Shown here one piece after another: positions 50,409 to 51,122 of a DNA stretch of 51,122 nt. Below the pieces are notes generated by a model that saw only the letters and a list, made by a program, of their open reading frames with translations, was not told where the DNA came from and searched no databases. The position numbers and the translations under genes are program-made. This DNA is from Falsiroseomonas frigidaquae. Lineage in GTDB: Bacteria > Pseudomonadota > Alphaproteobacteria > Acetobacterales > Acetobacteraceae. How positions within the stretch are numbered: position 1 is the first letter of the stretch; every line of letters begins with the position of its first letter. The DNA is taken from assembly GCF_012163145.1 (NCBI RefSeq), contig NZ_JAAVTX010000012.1, positions 1-51,122 of the forward strand, written 5' to 3'.

Positions 50409-51122
50409 CGCTGCACGCGTCCGGCGGGCACCAGGACCTCATCGACCAGCCGCCGCTCGAAATCGACCGCATGCACCTCGCCCACCTGCAGCGGCCGGCC
50501 GGTGCTGAAATAGTGGCCGCCATGGCGGACGAAGAAGTCGAAGCCGGTGATGGCGACAGGGTTCTCCAGCGCAAAGGCGAGCGTGGTGACCATGCGGAAG
50601 CCCGTGGTCGGCTTCGGATAGATCAGCTCATTGCTGAAGCGGTGCAGGTCCGGCGGCAGGAAGGTGCTGCCGGGCGGCGCCGGCACGCCGAGCCGGCCGG
50701 CACAGAACAGCGCCATCGGCGGCAGGTGCTGCGCCTCCGGCTGGTACAGCCAGGCATGCTCCGGCCGCAGCCCCGGGTCCGGCTCCCCCAGCCGGTTGGC
50801 GGAGGAGAACCACAGGGTGGTGCGGCACCCGGTATCCGCCTCGAAGCCGCCGATCCGCGCATCGTTCAGCCGCACCACAGCCCCCGCCGCGTCGATCCGC
50901 GCGCCGCCGCCGCGGCCGATCAGCTCCGGTGAATTGCCGACGATGACGGTCTGGCCGGCCTCCATCTGCCGCAGGGCGGCCTCGGCGCCCTGCAGGGCGG
51001 CGGCGTGTTCAGGGGAGGGATGCGGGACAGGCTGGCCGGCGAGCAGCACCAGGCCAGGATCGGCACGCCAGGCGGCGCGGGCCTCGGCCAGCCGTGCGCG
51101 CGTCGCCCGGTGCAGCGCCGCA
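50402..51122 (-). CDS. GT29 sialyltransferase-like domain (C-terminal part of the junction-spanning gene)
   Basis: This is the C-terminal part of the about 901-residue protein that starts at 2086 and crosses the joint (51022-51122 repeats 1-101). In full-length numbering, sialylmotif L is at about 721-749 (VIVGNSPELIGRGGG...AVVRLNDA, then TGCRTT), sialylmotif S at about 831-858 (KPTTGFRM...ITGFDFF), a motif III-like HGGHYF at 862-867, and H879-x4-E884 is motif VS. All landmarks of family GT29 are therefore kept. The likely donor is a CMP-nonulosonate made by neuB/neuA. The stop TAG at 50402 lies inside the next gene (ATG 50408). Confidence 0.85.
   Translation of the reverse strand, partial: AALHRATRARLAEARAAWRADPGLVLLAGQPVPHPSPEHAAALQGAEAALRQMEAGQTVIVGNSPELIGRGGGARIDAAGAVVRLNDARIGGFEADTGCRTTLWFSSANRLGEPDPGLRPEHAWLYQPEAQHLPPMALFCAGRLGVPAPPGSTFLPPDLHRFSNELIYPKPTTGFRMVTTLAFALENPVAITGFDFFVRHGGHYFSTGRPLQVGEVHAVDFERRLVDEVLVPAGRVQRW
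51022..51122. repeat. Terminal overlap, right copy (circular contig)
   Basis: Identical to bases 1-101; see the left copy. The true molecule closes at 51021/1. Confidence 0.93.

Overview
The window is a complete circular replicon, almost certainly a plasmid of about 51,021 bp. Bases 1-101 are repeated exactly at 51022-51122, the overlap expected when a circular contig is cut open by an assembler. One gene reads without a stop across that joint. High GC, the codon style, a RepA of the 'plasmid encoded RepA' type, a ParA/VirC1-like ATPase with a small ribbon-helix-helix partner and a DUF1612-type protein point to an alphaproteobacterium, most likely Acetobacteraceae (Roseomonas-like). That assignment is inference. 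No rRNA, tRNA, CRISPR array, intact transposon or conjugation genes were seen.

Layout: (1) 2237-16220, plus strand: a surface-glycan cluster with alpha/beta hydrolase-TPR protein, GT25, Tat-exported beta-helix protein, NeuB-like synthase, NeuA-HAD fusion, methyltransferase-like protein, degenerate hydrolase, GT8-DUF115 fusion, GSCFA protein, SGNH-like protein and a GT-B-like protein. (2) 16290-22704, minus strand, convergent with it: hydrolase, GT29 sialyltransferase-like protein, GT8-pyruvyltransferase fusion, pyruvyltransferase. (3) 22705-24631: replication origin with iterons on both sides of repA and a DnaA box. (4) 24632-27174: a DUF1800-DUF1501 pair. (5) 27731-30344: kdsA-kdsB-kdsD for CMP-Kdo. 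(6) 30428-34084: DUF1612-type protein, tyrosine recombinase, and a par operon bracketed by 30-bp repeats. (7) 34141-36944: a two-component system. (8) 37278-40304: small envelope proteins and vapBC. (9) 40459-43654: GT8, cupin, LamG/tail-like protein and a resolvase fragment. (10) 43667 up to the joint and on to 2086, minus strand: four genes overlapping by 4-7 bases, including a GT42 sialyltransferase fusion and a GT29 fusion.

Taken together, the plasmid looks devoted to an unusual acidic surface glycan. It encodes synthesis and CMP activation of a nonulosonic acid and of Kdo, three putative CMP-sugar transferases from two sialyltransferase families (two GT29, one GT42), two ketal-pyruvate transferases, several GT8/GT25/GT4 enzymes and possible glycan esterases. 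No initiating transferase, flippase, polymerase or ABC exporter is present, so assembly and export must depend on the chromosome, or the acceptor is a protein or LPS. The NeuB lacks the C-terminal antifreeze domain and no NeuC is encoded, so the sugar may not be ordinary Neu5Ac.
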